Part shown: positions 1 through 8,844 of the stretch, piece after piece | Layout of the letters: every line of letters begins with the position of its first letter | Numbering within the stretch: position 1 is the stretch's first letter | NCBI RefSeq assembly: GCF_041675725.1 | Contig: NZ_JBAYTI010000002.1 | Location: 1 to 64,000, forward strand | Source of the DNA: Castellaniella sp041675725 | GTDB taxonomy: Bacteria; Pseudomonadota; Gammaproteobacteria; Burkholderiales; Burkholderiaceae_B | Length of the DNA: 64,000 bases | Direction: 5' to 3' | The notes under the pieces: model-generated | Seen by the model: the letters and a program-made list of their open reading frames with translations, nothing else | What the model was told of the DNA's origin: nothing | The model's database searches: none | Position numbers and translations under genes: made by a program

Positions 1-42
<42 letters not shown>

Positions 43-83
43 ACTGCGGCCTGGCTGGTAGAGGCCAGGGCGACAAGCCAGCA

Positions 84-112
84 ATTATTGCACAGGTTCC
101 CGCTTTTGCCGA
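84..112 (-). promoter_or_regulatory. candidate sigma70 promoter of the tRNA
   Basis: Read on the minus strand, TCGGCA (112-107) and AATAAT (89-84) are separated by 17 nt, and TG lies just upstream of the second hexamer. Transcription would start near 77, about 35 nt before the tRNA 5' end at 42. The -35 matches only 4 of 6 consensus positions. Confidence 0.4.
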
Positions 113-176
113 GACATGACGCTGCGGGACGCGAATGGTAACCTATTTTCGATATCGTCATCCCTGGAGCCGCTGC

Positions 177-3100
177 ATGCGAATATGGCCTGTCCGTCGG
201 TGGCTCGTTCCGCTGGCCCTGTGTGTCGTCGCGCCCGGTGTCATGGCTGCGGACGTCACTGAATTTCTGCCGCAAGGCATGGTGGCCGAAATCAGCCAGG
301 TGCAGGTCGGCTTCAGTATGCCGGCTGTCGCGCTGGGCGACGCCCAGGCTGCCGATCCCTTCCAGATCCAATGCACGCCAGCCCAGCCGGGGGCGGGCCG
401 CTGGGTGGATCCGGCGCATTGGGTTTACTCGTTCGAAAACACGCTCAAGGGCGATGTGCGATGTCATGCGCAGGTCAACCCGCAGTTCGTCGATGCGCAG
501 GGTCGACCCCTTGCGTACCCCGAACAGTCTTTTGGTACGGGCGGACCCCGCGCGCGCCTGGTCTGGCCCTGGGGATCCACGATTGCAGAAGATCAGGGTT
601 TCGTACTGGGTTTCAATGCACCGGTAGACAACCAGTCCTTGCTGGCGCATGCGTTCTGTGAAGTGCAGGGGCTGGGAGAGGCCGTGCCTGTGCGCCTGTT
701 GGCGGGTGCAGACCGCGAGCGCCTGCTCGATGCGCTGGGCTGGGCAGATGACACGCCCGAGCGGGCGGACGCGCGCATACTGCAATGCAAGCGGCGCCTG
801 CCGCCCGGTGCGCGGGTACGCCTGGTGGTCCAGCCCGGGGTCTCGTCCGTGGCCGGGCAGGGGTACTCGCCGGCGGCGTCCACGGCCAGTTTGGCACAGA
901 CGTTTCAGGTGCGTGATCCGTTTCAGGCGACGTTCAGTTGCACGCGCACCACGGCCGAAGCCCCTTGTCTGCCATTGTCCGCCCTGGATTTACGATTTTC
1001 CAGCCCGATCTCACGCGCCCAGGCCGAGCAGATCGTTCTGCAGACCCCTGCAGGGCCCCGCCAGGCCAGCCAGTTTGCGCCCGATGCCTACCCTGGCGAC
1101 CCATGGCTCGACGCCTTGCGTTTCGATCCGCCATTTCAGGAAAGCAGCCACCTGACGCTCGAATTGCCGGCCGACCTTTCAGATGACATGGGCCGCAGTC
1201 TGGACAACGCCGATCGTTTTCCCATGGACATCGTCATGGACGCGCTGCCGCCGCTGGTCAAGTTTGCGTCCGGGCCCTTCGGCATCATCGAGCGCTTTGC
1301 CGATGGCCCACCCGAGCAGCCGCAGACACCGGCTGTGCCGGTGGCCTTGCGCCGGGTAGGGCCCGACCTGAGCACACAGGCGCTGCAGGTGTCGGCCGGG
1401 ACGTTACAGGACTTCACGATTCGTGACGAAGTGCAGGCCTTGCAGTGGATGGCGCGCGTCTTGAATCTGCAGGATGGCCAAATGACTTCGGCCCAATTCG
1501 CGGATCGTCTGGCCTTGCGTCCGGTGCGTGACGCAGAACCAGACGAACCGCGGGTGGATGTGCGCAGCCTGCCTTTGCTGGCTTCATCGGATGACATCCA
1601 GACGCTGCACCTGCCGGGCCTGCCGCTTGCCGATGGTCCGGATATCGAGATGCTGGGCGTGCCAGTGGCCCAGGCAGGCCTGCACGTGATCGAAATATCC
1701 TCGCCGCGCCTGGGGCAGGCACTTTTGGCGACCGCGCAAGACCCAGACCCCCGAATGTATGTGCGTACTGCGGTGCTGGTGACCAATCTGGCGGTTCACC
1801 TGAAGACGGGACGCGATGACACGCTGGTCTGGGTCACGACGCTGGATGAAGGACGTCCAGTGCCCGATGCACAGGTGGGCATACTGTCCTGCGACGGCCA
1901 TCGCCTGCTGAACGGCGTCACCGATGCGCAAGGCATCTGGCATGTCCAGGCCGCTGTGCCGACCAGTGTCTGGTGCGAAGGCACTCAGCTGTCCGGGGTC
2001 ATGGCGAGCGCGCGGATTGCGGCGAATCATCCGCTCGCGCATGGGCAGGCAGATTTCTCGTTTGCCTGGTCGACCTGGGATCGCGGCATCGAGCCCTGGC
2101 GTTTCGATATTCCGGTCAGCCACGACGAGGCACCCGATCAGGTGGCGCATGCCGTGCTCGATCGCAGCCTGGTTCGCACCGGAGAAACGGTTTCGATGAA
2201 ACTCTTCCTGCGTGAAAAAGTACGCGCCGGGTTACGCAGCCCGGCGCGTACACGCTTGCCAGGCACGGTGGTGATCCGTCACGCAGGATCCGGCGAGGCC
2301 GTCGAATGGCCTGTGAACTGGCAAGAGAATGCCGGCGGCGGGGCGTATGCGCTGCTCGATTATCCGGTGCCCGAAGCCGCCCGGCTGGGCCAATACACGA
2401 TCGAGTTGGCGCCTGCCGCGTCAATAGGCGATGAGGACACTTGGCGGCCCCATCTGGAGGCCGGTCACTTTCGGGTCGAATCCTTCAAGCTGCCTTTGCT
2501 CGAAGGGTCTTTGAAGATCGCGGCCGATGGCATCGACCACGGGCCGTTGGTGGCGCCTGAAATGGTACAGGTCGACATGCAGCTCGCCTGGATCTCGGGC
2601 GGGCCCGCCCGACAGCTGCCGGTCACCTTGTCCGCAGTGGCCAGACCCTGGGTTGACCCGCCGTTCGAAGATTCGGGCTATGTGTTTGGCGACCAAGGGT
2701 TCCGGCCTGACGAGCCCGAGGCCGGATCGCACCGGTTCAGGCGCCTGTTCCTGGACAAGCAGCCCGCGCTGCTCGATGAACAGGGCTTTGCCCGTGTCGA
2801 TGTCGATCCGGTGCCACTTGTCGCCGAGCCCATGTCCTGGCTGTTCGAGGCCTCATTTTCTGATCCGGCCGGCGAGGTGCAGACCATCGCACGTCAGGTC
2901 GATGTCTGGCCGGCCGAGGTCATCGTCGGGCTGAAAGCAAGCGGCTGGGTGGCCAAAGGCCGCGAGGCCGCTGTCAGGATGCAGGTGCGCGGTATCGATG
3001 GCCAGCCTCGGGCAGGGATCGTCGTGCAGCTGGATGGCCGCCTGCGCAATACGTATTCGACGCGCAAGCGCCTGGTGGGCGGGTTTTATGCGTACGATAC

Positions 3101-6100
3101 GCAGGTTCAGGACAGTGCTCTGGGCACCCTGTGCGAAGGCGTGACCGACGGCCAGGGCGAATTCGAGTGTACGTTCGTGCCGGCGCACGAAGGTGAGGTC
3201 GAGCTGCAAGCCAGTGTCCGGGATCCAGCCGGGCGGACCTCGCGCGCGGCAACCCGGCTGTGGGTGTGGGGAGATGACGCCTGGTTCGGAGGGGCGGATC
3301 ACGACCGCATGGACGTGATCCCGGCCAGGAAGGCGTGGGCGCCCGGTGAAACGGCGGAATTCGTGGTCCGCATGCCGTTTCGCGAAGCGCGCGCGCTGGT
3401 GGCTGTCGAGCGCGAAGGGGTATTGCAGGCGCAGGTCGTCGAGCTTCAGGGGGATGAGCCAGTGATTCGCCTCCCTGTGGAGGCGGCATGGGGGCCCAAT
3501 GTGTATGTATCGGTGTTGGCGCTGCGTGGGCGGGTACGCGCCGTTCCCTGGGCCAGCTTCGCCCGGTGGGGCTGGCGCAATCCCATGGTCTGGTGGGATG
3601 CCCGGGAACAGCAAGTGGCCGATGCGCCGCCTCCAACGGGCCTGGTCGATCTGGCCAAGCCGGCGTTCAGATATGGCATCGCGGACATACAGGTGCAGGG
3701 TGGCGAGGACCAGCTGACGGTCGAGGTGAAACCGGCACAGGCCACGTACAAGGTACGGGAAACGGCGCGGGTGCGGATTCGGGCCCTGCAGGCCGATGGC
3801 AGGCCGGCCGCCGGGGCGGGCCTGGCGTTTGCGGCCATTGATGAGGCCTTGCTCGAACTACAGGATAACGCGAGCTGGGATGTGCTCGATGCCATGCGCG
3901 TGCGGCGCGATTATGGCGTGCAGACCGCGACGGGGCAGTCCGAAGTGGTCGGGCGCCGGCATTACGGCCGTAAGGCGCTTGTCGCGGGCGGGGGCGGAGG
4001 GTTCAATGCCACCCGCGAATTGTTCGATACGCGGCTGCTGTGGCAGGGTGGGCTGGTGCTGGATGATCACGGAGAGGCCTGGGTCGAGGTGCCGTTGAAC
4101 GATGCTCTGTCACGGTTCCGCCTCGTTGCCGTGGTCGATCTGGGTGCCGACCGGTTTGGTACGGGGTATGCCGATATCGTCACGACACAGGATCTTCAGT
4201 TGGTGTCTGGCCTGCCCCAGGTCATCCGTGAACAGGATCGGTTCCAGGTCGGGGCCACGGTGCTCAATCGGACTCAGTCGCCTATGGCGCTGGGCGTGCG
4301 GGCTGCCGTACGTCTGGGCGAGTACCCGGGTGTCGAATTTCCCGCGCAGGATATCGACTTGCCCGCTGGCGCCTCCCGCCAGGTTCACTGGGAATGGCAG
4401 GCACCCTGGCTGCCAGGCGGGTCGGATGCGGCGACCCTGCACTGGACATTCACGGCCGCTACCCATGGGGGCACGGGCAGCGCCGCTCAGGATGCCATCC
4501 ACATCCGCCAGGCATTGCGGCCGGCCGTGCCTGTGGCGGTGCAGCAGGCCACCCTGGTCGCCCTGCAACCCGATCGGCCCGTATCCCTGCCCGTCGCGGC
4601 GCCCGTGGGGGCCATCGCCGTAGAAGAGCGCTTGCGTGGTGGCGTGCAGATTGGCTTGCAGTCCAGCCTGGCGGGCACCCTGCCCGGGGTTCTGGACTGG
4701 CTTGAACGGTATCCCTACACTTGTTTCGAGCAGCTGGGCTCTCGGGCGCTGGGGATGCAAGACGCGGCTGCCTGGCAGGCCCTCATGCGCCGGCTACCTT
4801 CATTTCAGGACACCCAGGGCTTGCTGGCCTATTTTCCCGGAGGGCGGGGCAACGTGGTCTTGACGGCCTATGTGCTCGAACTTGCCGCTGATGCCCGCCA
4901 GCTTGGCTGGCCGTACGCCATTCCTTCCACGGCCCGCGAGGCGATGCTGTCCGGTTTGCAGGATTTCGTCCTGGGTCGCCTCGACGAACGTGCCTGGGCG
5001 CCTGTGGACGACACATTTTGGCGAAAACTGATTGCGGTGGATGCTTTGGCACGGTGGCAGGCGTGGCAGCCCGGCCTGCTCGATACCTTCGATCTGGTTG
5101 TGGATGGCTGGCCCACTGCCGCCCTGGTCACCTGGTTGTCCATTCTGCAGCACGTGCCTGATCTCGATCATCGTGATCAGCGGCTGGCCGACGTGCAGGC
5201 AATCGTGCGCGCCCGCTTGCGGCGCCACGGCGGCACTTTGTCGGTGGCGGACGAATCTGCGGATGCGGGGTGGTGGCTGATGAATGATGCCACCACAGCC
5301 CAGGCGCGCTTGCTATGGTCTGCGCTGGATTTGCCGGGCTGGCAGCCTGACTGGCCATTGCTGGTGCAGGGTTTGCTGGCCAGGCAACGCAACGGCGCCT
5401 GGGCTACGACACCCGCCAATGCCTTGGGGATTCTGGCCATCAACCGGTTTGCGCAGGCCAGCGAGGCGCAGGCAGGGCAAGGGGCTCTGCGGCTTTCTCT
5501 TGGCGGTTCGGCCGATCAGACCATCCGCTGGACGGACCTGCCCCAGGTGGATGGCGTTCGCCGCGACACCTTGCTTCTGCCTTGGCCCCCGAGCGGGCAG
5601 GGCCACCTGTCCATGCAGCAGCAGGCACCCGGTTCGGGTTGGGCCAATGTGCTGGCGCTGGCTGCAGTCCCGTCATCGGCCCCAGTCGACGCCGGTTTGC
5701 GGATAGAGCGTCGCATGGACGTCCTGGCCAAAGCCGTGGACACGCATTGGTCCGTCGGCGATATATATCGGGTGGTACTCACCCTGCATTCGGCAGAGTG
5801 GTTGAGCTGGGCGGTGGTCAGTGACCCGATTCCCGCCGGGGCAAGCATTCTCGGAAGCCAGCTGGGCAGGGACTCGATGATCTGGTCGGCTGCGACAACC
5901 GGCTCTGCGGGCGGGCCACAGGCCGAACGCCTCGCGCCCGCCTGGATCGAGCGGGCGGCGGATACCTGGCAGGCCTATTTCGACGTGCTGCCACCCGGCA
6001 CGCATGTGGTCGAATACACGGTGCGGCTGAACGTGCCTGGGACCTACCAGCTGCCGCCTACGCGGGCCGAAGCCCTGTATCAGCCCGATGTGTTCGGCAG

Positions 6101-6140
6101 CCGGCCCAATGAACCGATCCAGGTGGAGCCGGCGCAGTGA
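177..6140 (+). CDS. bacterial alpha-2-macroglobulin family protein (YfhM-like)
   Basis: Large exported protein of 1987 residues, expected to act as a periplasmic protease trap that protects the envelope, working with PBP1C. The start at 177 gives a clean signal peptide (MRIWPVRRWLV, hydrophobic stretch, cleavage after VMA) and has CTGGAG 6 nt upstream; an in-frame ATG at 135 would add 14 residues. The thioester motif CFEQ is intact, with the cysteine near residue 1516. Before it lie MG-type beta domains and an A2M-domain signature around 4075-4260 (EAWVEVPLNDALSRF). After it comes an alpha-helical thioester domain. There is no lipobox, unlike the E. coli lipoprotein YfhM, and the chain is longer (about 1650 in E. 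coli). It overlaps pbpC by 4 bases, the classic a2m-pbpC pair. Confidence 0.93.
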   Translation: MRIWPVRRWLVPLALCVVAPGVMAADVTEFLPQGMVAEISQVQVGFSMPAVALGDAQAADPFQIQCTPAQPGAGRWVDPAHWVYSFENTLKGDVRCHAQVNPQFVDAQGRPLAYPEQSFGTGGPRARLVWPWGSTIAEDQGFVLGFNAPVDNQSLLAHAFCEVQGLGEAVPVRLLAGADRERLLDALGWADDTPERADARILQCKRRLPPGARVRLVVQPGVSSVAGQGYSPAASTASLAQTFQVRDPFQATFSCTRTTAEAPCLPLSALDLRFSSPISRAQAEQIVLQTPAGPRQASQFAPDAYPGDPWLDALRFDPPFQESSHLTLELPADLSDDMGRSLDNADRFPMDIVMDALPPLVKFASGPFGIIERFADGPPEQPQTPAVPVALRRVGPDLSTQALQVSAGTLQDFTIRDEVQALQWMARVLNLQDGQMTSAQFADRLALRPVRDAEPDEPRVDVRSLPLLASSDDIQTLHLPGLPLADGPDIEMLGVPVAQAGLHVIEISSPRLGQALLATAQDPDPRMYVRTAVLVTNLAVHLKTGRDDTLVWVTTLDEGRPVPDAQVGILSCDGHRLLNGVTDAQGIWHVQAAVPTSVWCEGTQLSGVMASARIAANHPLAHGQADFSFAWSTWDRGIEPWRFDIPVSHDEAPDQVAHAVLDRSLVRTGETVSMKLFLREKVRAGLRSPARTRLPGTVVIRHAGSGEAVEWPVNWQENAGGGAYALLDYPVPEAARLGQYTIELAPAASIGDEDTWRPHLEAGHFRVESFKLPLLEGSLKIAADGIDHGPLVAPEMVQVDMQLAWISGGPARQLPVTLSAVARPWVDPPFEDSGYVFGDQGFRPDEPEAGSHRFRRLFLDKQPALLDEQGFARVDVDPVPLVAEPMSWLFEASFSDPAGEVQTIARQVDVWPAEVIVGLKASGWVAKGREAAVRMQVRGIDGQPRAGIVVQLDGRLRNTYSTRKRLVGGFYAYDTQVQDSALGTLCEGVTDGQGEFECTFVPAHEGEVELQASVRDPAGRTSRAATRLWVWGDDAWFGGADHDRMDVIPARKAWAPGETAEFVVRMPFREARALVAVEREGVLQAQVVELQGDEPVIRLPVEAAWGPNVYVSVLALRGRVRAVPWASFARWGWRNPMVWWDAREQQVADAPPPTGLVDLAKPAFRYGIADIQVQGGEDQLTVEVKPAQATYKVRETARVRIRALQADGRPAAGAGLAFAAIDEALLELQDNASWDVLDAMRVRRDYGVQTATGQSEVVGRRHYGRKALVAGGGGGFNATRELFDTRLLWQGGLVLDDHGEAWVEVPLNDALSRFRLVAVVDLGADRFGTGYADIVTTQDLQLVSGLPQVIREQDRFQVGATVLNRTQSPMALGVRAAVRLGEYPGVEFPAQDIDLPAGASRQVHWEWQAPWLPGGSDAATLHWTFTAATHGGTGSAAQDAIHIRQALRPAVPVAVQQATLVALQPDRPVSLPVAAPVGAIAVEERLRGGVQIGLQSSLAGTLPGVLDWLERYPYTCFEQLGSRALGMQDAAAWQALMRRLPSFQDTQGLLAYFPGGRGNVVLTAYVLELAADARQLGWPYAIPSTAREAMLSGLQDFVLGRLDERAWAPVDDTFWRKLIAVDALARWQAWQPGLLDTFDLVVDGWPTAALVTWLSILQHVPDLDHRDQRLADVQAIVRARLRRHGGTLSVADESADAGWWLMNDATTAQARLLWSALDLPGWQPDWPLLVQGLLARQRNGAWATTPANALGILAINRFAQASEAQAGQGALRLSLGGSADQTIRWTDLPQVDGVRRDTLLLPWPPSGQGHLSMQQQAPGSGWANVLALAAVPSSAPVDAGLRIERRMDVLAKAVDTHWSVGDIYRVVLTLHSAEWLSWAVVSDPIPAGASILGSQLGRDSMIWSAATTGSAGGPQAERLAPAWIERAADTWQAYFDVLPPGTHVVEYTVRLNVPGTYQLPPTRAEALYQPDVFGSRPNEPIQVEPAQ

Positions 6141-8326
6141 GCGTGATCCGGGTGTTCGTCCTTTGGGCGGCATGGCACGCTGCCGTGTTTGCGGCCTGGC
6201 CGGATTATTCGTCCGTACGGCAGGCCTGGCGGCCGTCCGATGTGCGCGTCCTGTCCGCCGATGGGCAGGAACTGCAGCGCGTTCGGGTGGATTTTGCCAG
6301 CCGCCGCGGAGACTGGGTGCCGCTGGGCCAGGTCTCCGCGGCGCTGCAGCGTGCCGTCATTGCCTCGGAAGACCGCCGCTTTCATACGCACCATGGGGTC
6401 GACTGGCTCGCCAGCCTGTCTGCCGCCGGCTCGCTGGTGGGGGCGCGCCACCGTCGCGGCGCGTCCACGATCAGCATGCAGTTGGCGGCGCTGCTTGAAC
6501 CCGGCTTGCAGCGGACAGCGGGCGGTCGAAGCCTGGCGCAAAAGTGGGATCAAATGCAGGCGGCCCGCGAGCTGGAGGCCCGTTGGAGCAAGGCACAGAT
6601 CCTCGAGGCCTATCTGAACCGGGTCGCTTGGCGGGGTGAACTGGTCGGTGTCGACGCCCTGTCGAGGGTCCTGTTTCGCAAGCAGGCGGCGGGCCTGACA
6701 TTGCGTGAATCGGCCCTGGCGGCCATTTTGCTGCGCGGGCCCAATGCGCCGGCGCCCGTGCTGGTGCGTCGCACGTGCCATCTGCTGCGCGAACTTGGGC
6801 AGCCAACCCAGTGTACCCACTTGCCCGCCTTTGTGCGCACGATACTGGCGCGTGCACACGGGCCGTGGCAAGGGGCGCCGGCGTGGGCGCCGCATTGGGC
6901 TCGGTACGTCATGGCGCGCTCGCCCCAGATCGAGGCGGGCAGTGTGCGTACCACGCTGTGGGCTGACCTGCAGCCGTTTGCGATGGCGGTGGTGCAGCGC
7001 CACCTGGAGGACCTACGGGGCACCGGTGCGACGGATGCCGCCGTCGTGGTGCTCGAGAATCGCACGGGGGCCGTGCTGGCCTATGTGGGATCATCGGGCG
7101 CCCGGCTGTCGGAGGCAAGCCAGGTGGATCACGTCCTGGCCTTGCGGCAGGCGGGCTCCACCCTGAAACCTTTCCTGTATGCTCTGGCGCTCGATCAGCA
7201 GCGCCTGACCACCGCTTCGCTGCTGGATGACAGTCCGCTGGATCTGCAGGCGGGCAGCGGGCTGTACATACCCGATAATTATGATCATCAGTTCGCCGGC
7301 TGGGTCAGCGTACGCCAAGCGCTGGCTGCGTCCCTGAACGTACCTGCAGTGCGCACCCTGATGATGGTGGGCCCGGGGCCCTTTGCGCGGCAGTTGCAGG
7401 CGCTCGACCTGCCGCTGCGGCATGCGGGCGACTATTATGGCTACAGCCTTGCCCTGGGTTCGGCCGACGTCGATTTACTGTCGCTCACCAACGCATACCG
7501 TACCCTGGCCCGTGGAGGGGTTCATACCCCAGCCACGCACCTGGCAGCCGGCCATGCGCGCGCCGAAGGCAGCGGTCATCCGTATTCCGCCGGAGCGGCC
7601 TGGCTCGTGGGGCATATCCTGTCTGACCGCGAAGCCCGCGTACGGACGTTCGGGCTCGACAGCCCGCTGGCCACCCGGTTCTGGTCCGCCGTCAAGACCG
7701 GCACCAGCCGCGACATGCGAGATAACTGGTGTATCGGCTGGTCGGCCGACTACACCGTCGGCGTCTGGGTGGGCAACAGCGCAGGCGGCAGTATGCGGGG
7801 CATATCGGGTGTCAGCGGTGCAGGACCCATCTGGCACGACATACTGGCCTGGCTTCATCGCGACAGGCCCTCGAGGGCGCCGGCCGTGCCCGATGGGGTC
7901 GTGGCGCAGATGATCCAGCAGGGGGCTGCTTTGGAACCCGCCCGCTTGGAATATTTTCTGGGCGACACGGCGCAACCGGTATTCGTACACCCGCCGCCTG
8001 GGGCGCCAGCGGTCCGCGTGGCCGCACCGGTGGATGGTACGATCCTGGCGCTGGATCCTGACGTGCCCGAAGCGCGGCAGCGCCAGAGATTGCGGGCGGT
8101 CGACGCCCTGGGCAGGACCGTGGACGAGGCGCTCTGGCGGGTGGATGGCATGTCGTTGCCCAGCGCCCCAGACGGACACGGTGCATGGTGGGTGCCGACC
8201 GCCGGCGTGCACACGCTCGAACTCATCGACCCTCAGGGCCAGCCGCTCGATCACGTCCGCGTTCGTGTGCGTGCGGGGACTTTCGATATCCAGGGAGGCT
8301 CTTTTGCGCCAACTCATTTGCCATGA
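6137..8326 (+). CDS. pbpC: penicillin-binding protein 1C
   Basis: Bifunctional class A PBP that polymerises and cross-links glycan chains at the outer face of the inner membrane. The GTG start overlaps the macroglobulin stop (GTGA). A short hydrophobic N-terminal segment is followed by the glycosyltransferase domain, with the catalytic Glu in SEDRRF (E78) and STISMQL (110-116). The transpeptidase domain shows the S-T-L-K tetrad (S341), SLN (399-401) and KTG (520-522). The C-terminal part (about 615-725) matches the beta-rich domain typical of PBP1C. Length 729 aa is near E. coli PbpC (about 770). All catalytic motifs are intact. Coupling to the macroglobulin suggests trap and synthase are made together. 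Confidence 0.95.
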   Translation: MSVIRVFVLWAAWHAAVFAAWPDYSSVRQAWRPSDVRVLSADGQELQRVRVDFASRRGDWVPLGQVSAALQRAVIASEDRRFHTHHGVDWLASLSAAGSLVGARHRRGASTISMQLAALLEPGLQRTAGGRSLAQKWDQMQAARELEARWSKAQILEAYLNRVAWRGELVGVDALSRVLFRKQAAGLTLRESALAAILLRGPNAPAPVLVRRTCHLLRELGQPTQCTHLPAFVRTILARAHGPWQGAPAWAPHWARYVMARSPQIEAGSVRTTLWADLQPFAMAVVQRHLEDLRGTGATDAAVVVLENRTGAVLAYVGSSGARLSEASQVDHVLALRQAGSTLKPFLYALALDQQRLTTASLLDDSPLDLQAGSGLYIPDNYDHQFAGWVSVRQALAASLNVPAVRTLMMVGPGPFARQLQALDLPLRHAGDYYGYSLALGSADVDLLSLTNAYRTLARGGVHTPATHLAAGHARAEGSGHPYSAGAAWLVGHILSDREARVRTFGLDSPLATRFWSAVKTGTSRDMRDNWCIGWSADYTVGVWVGNSAGGSMRGISGVSGAGPIWHDILAWLHRDRPSRAPAVPDGVVAQMIQQGAALEPARLEYFLGDTAQPVFVHPPPGAPAVRVAAPVDGTILALDPDVPEARQRQRLRAVDALGRTVDEALWRVDGMSLPSAPDGHGAWWVPTAGVHTLELIDPQGQPLDHVRVRVRAGTFDIQGGSFAPTHLP

Positions 8327-8813
8327 AACCGTGTATGGGCGGCTGCGACGGGCCGTCCTTCGCTTCTTGTTGCTGTGGCTCGTCCTGGTTCCAGGCGCCG
8401 CACTGCAGGCGGCCTCTCCGGGGTCGGATCCGCCCGCGGCCAGTGACCTCGGGGTCTACCTGGCCGATGTGCATCCTCATGTGGATTGGGTTCCCGTGGC
8501 CTTGCAGCCAACCGGGGTGATCTACCTGCGTCCCGAGCCCCTGATCCGCCGCTCCGACCTGATGGGCATTCGCGCCGTCGAAGGCCCAGGGCCGGGCGGC
8601 CAGCTGGTCCTGATCCTGACTGAACGGGGGCTCGATCGGGCACAGGCAGGCACAGCGGCATACCCTGGCTTGCGGCTGGCGCTGGTGGTCGGTCAAAAAT
8701 TGCTGGCAGCGCCTCGATATGCCGCACCCGTCAGCGAGCAGCAGCTGTTGTTTTCTTTTGACTCGCTGGTTGAAGCAGAGAATATTGCTCGCGCAGTCGC
8801 CGGAGTTCGTTAA
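8304..8813 (+). CDS. exported protein with SecD P1-head-like domain
   Basis: Protein of 169 aa beginning with a signal peptide or anchor (about residues 14-32, LLLWLVLVPGAALQA). The start is a TTG at 8304 with GGGAGG 5 nt upstream, so it overlaps the pbpC end by 23 bases. The C-terminal part (about 95-168: LTERGLDRAQ, LRLALVVGQKLLAAPR, then SLVEAENIARAV) resembles the periplasmic P1 head of SecD, which has a GxxLAxxxDGxxxxAP core and a final helix in which alternate residues are small. No membrane segments of SecD itself are present. Function is unknown. The position suggests a periplasmic helper of the A2M-PBP1C pair. The domain match is by eye and moderate. Confidence 0.6.
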   Translation: MRQLICHETVYGRLRRAVLRFLLLWLVLVPGAALQAASPGSDPPAASDLGVYLADVHPHVDWVPVALQPTGVIYLRPEPLIRRSDLMGIRAVEGPGPGGQLVLILTERGLDRAQAGTAAYPGLRLALVVGQKLLAAPRYAAPVSEQQLLFSFDSLVEAENIARAVAGVR

Positions 8814-8844
8814 AATCTACGCATTGCGTATATTGGAGGCCGCC

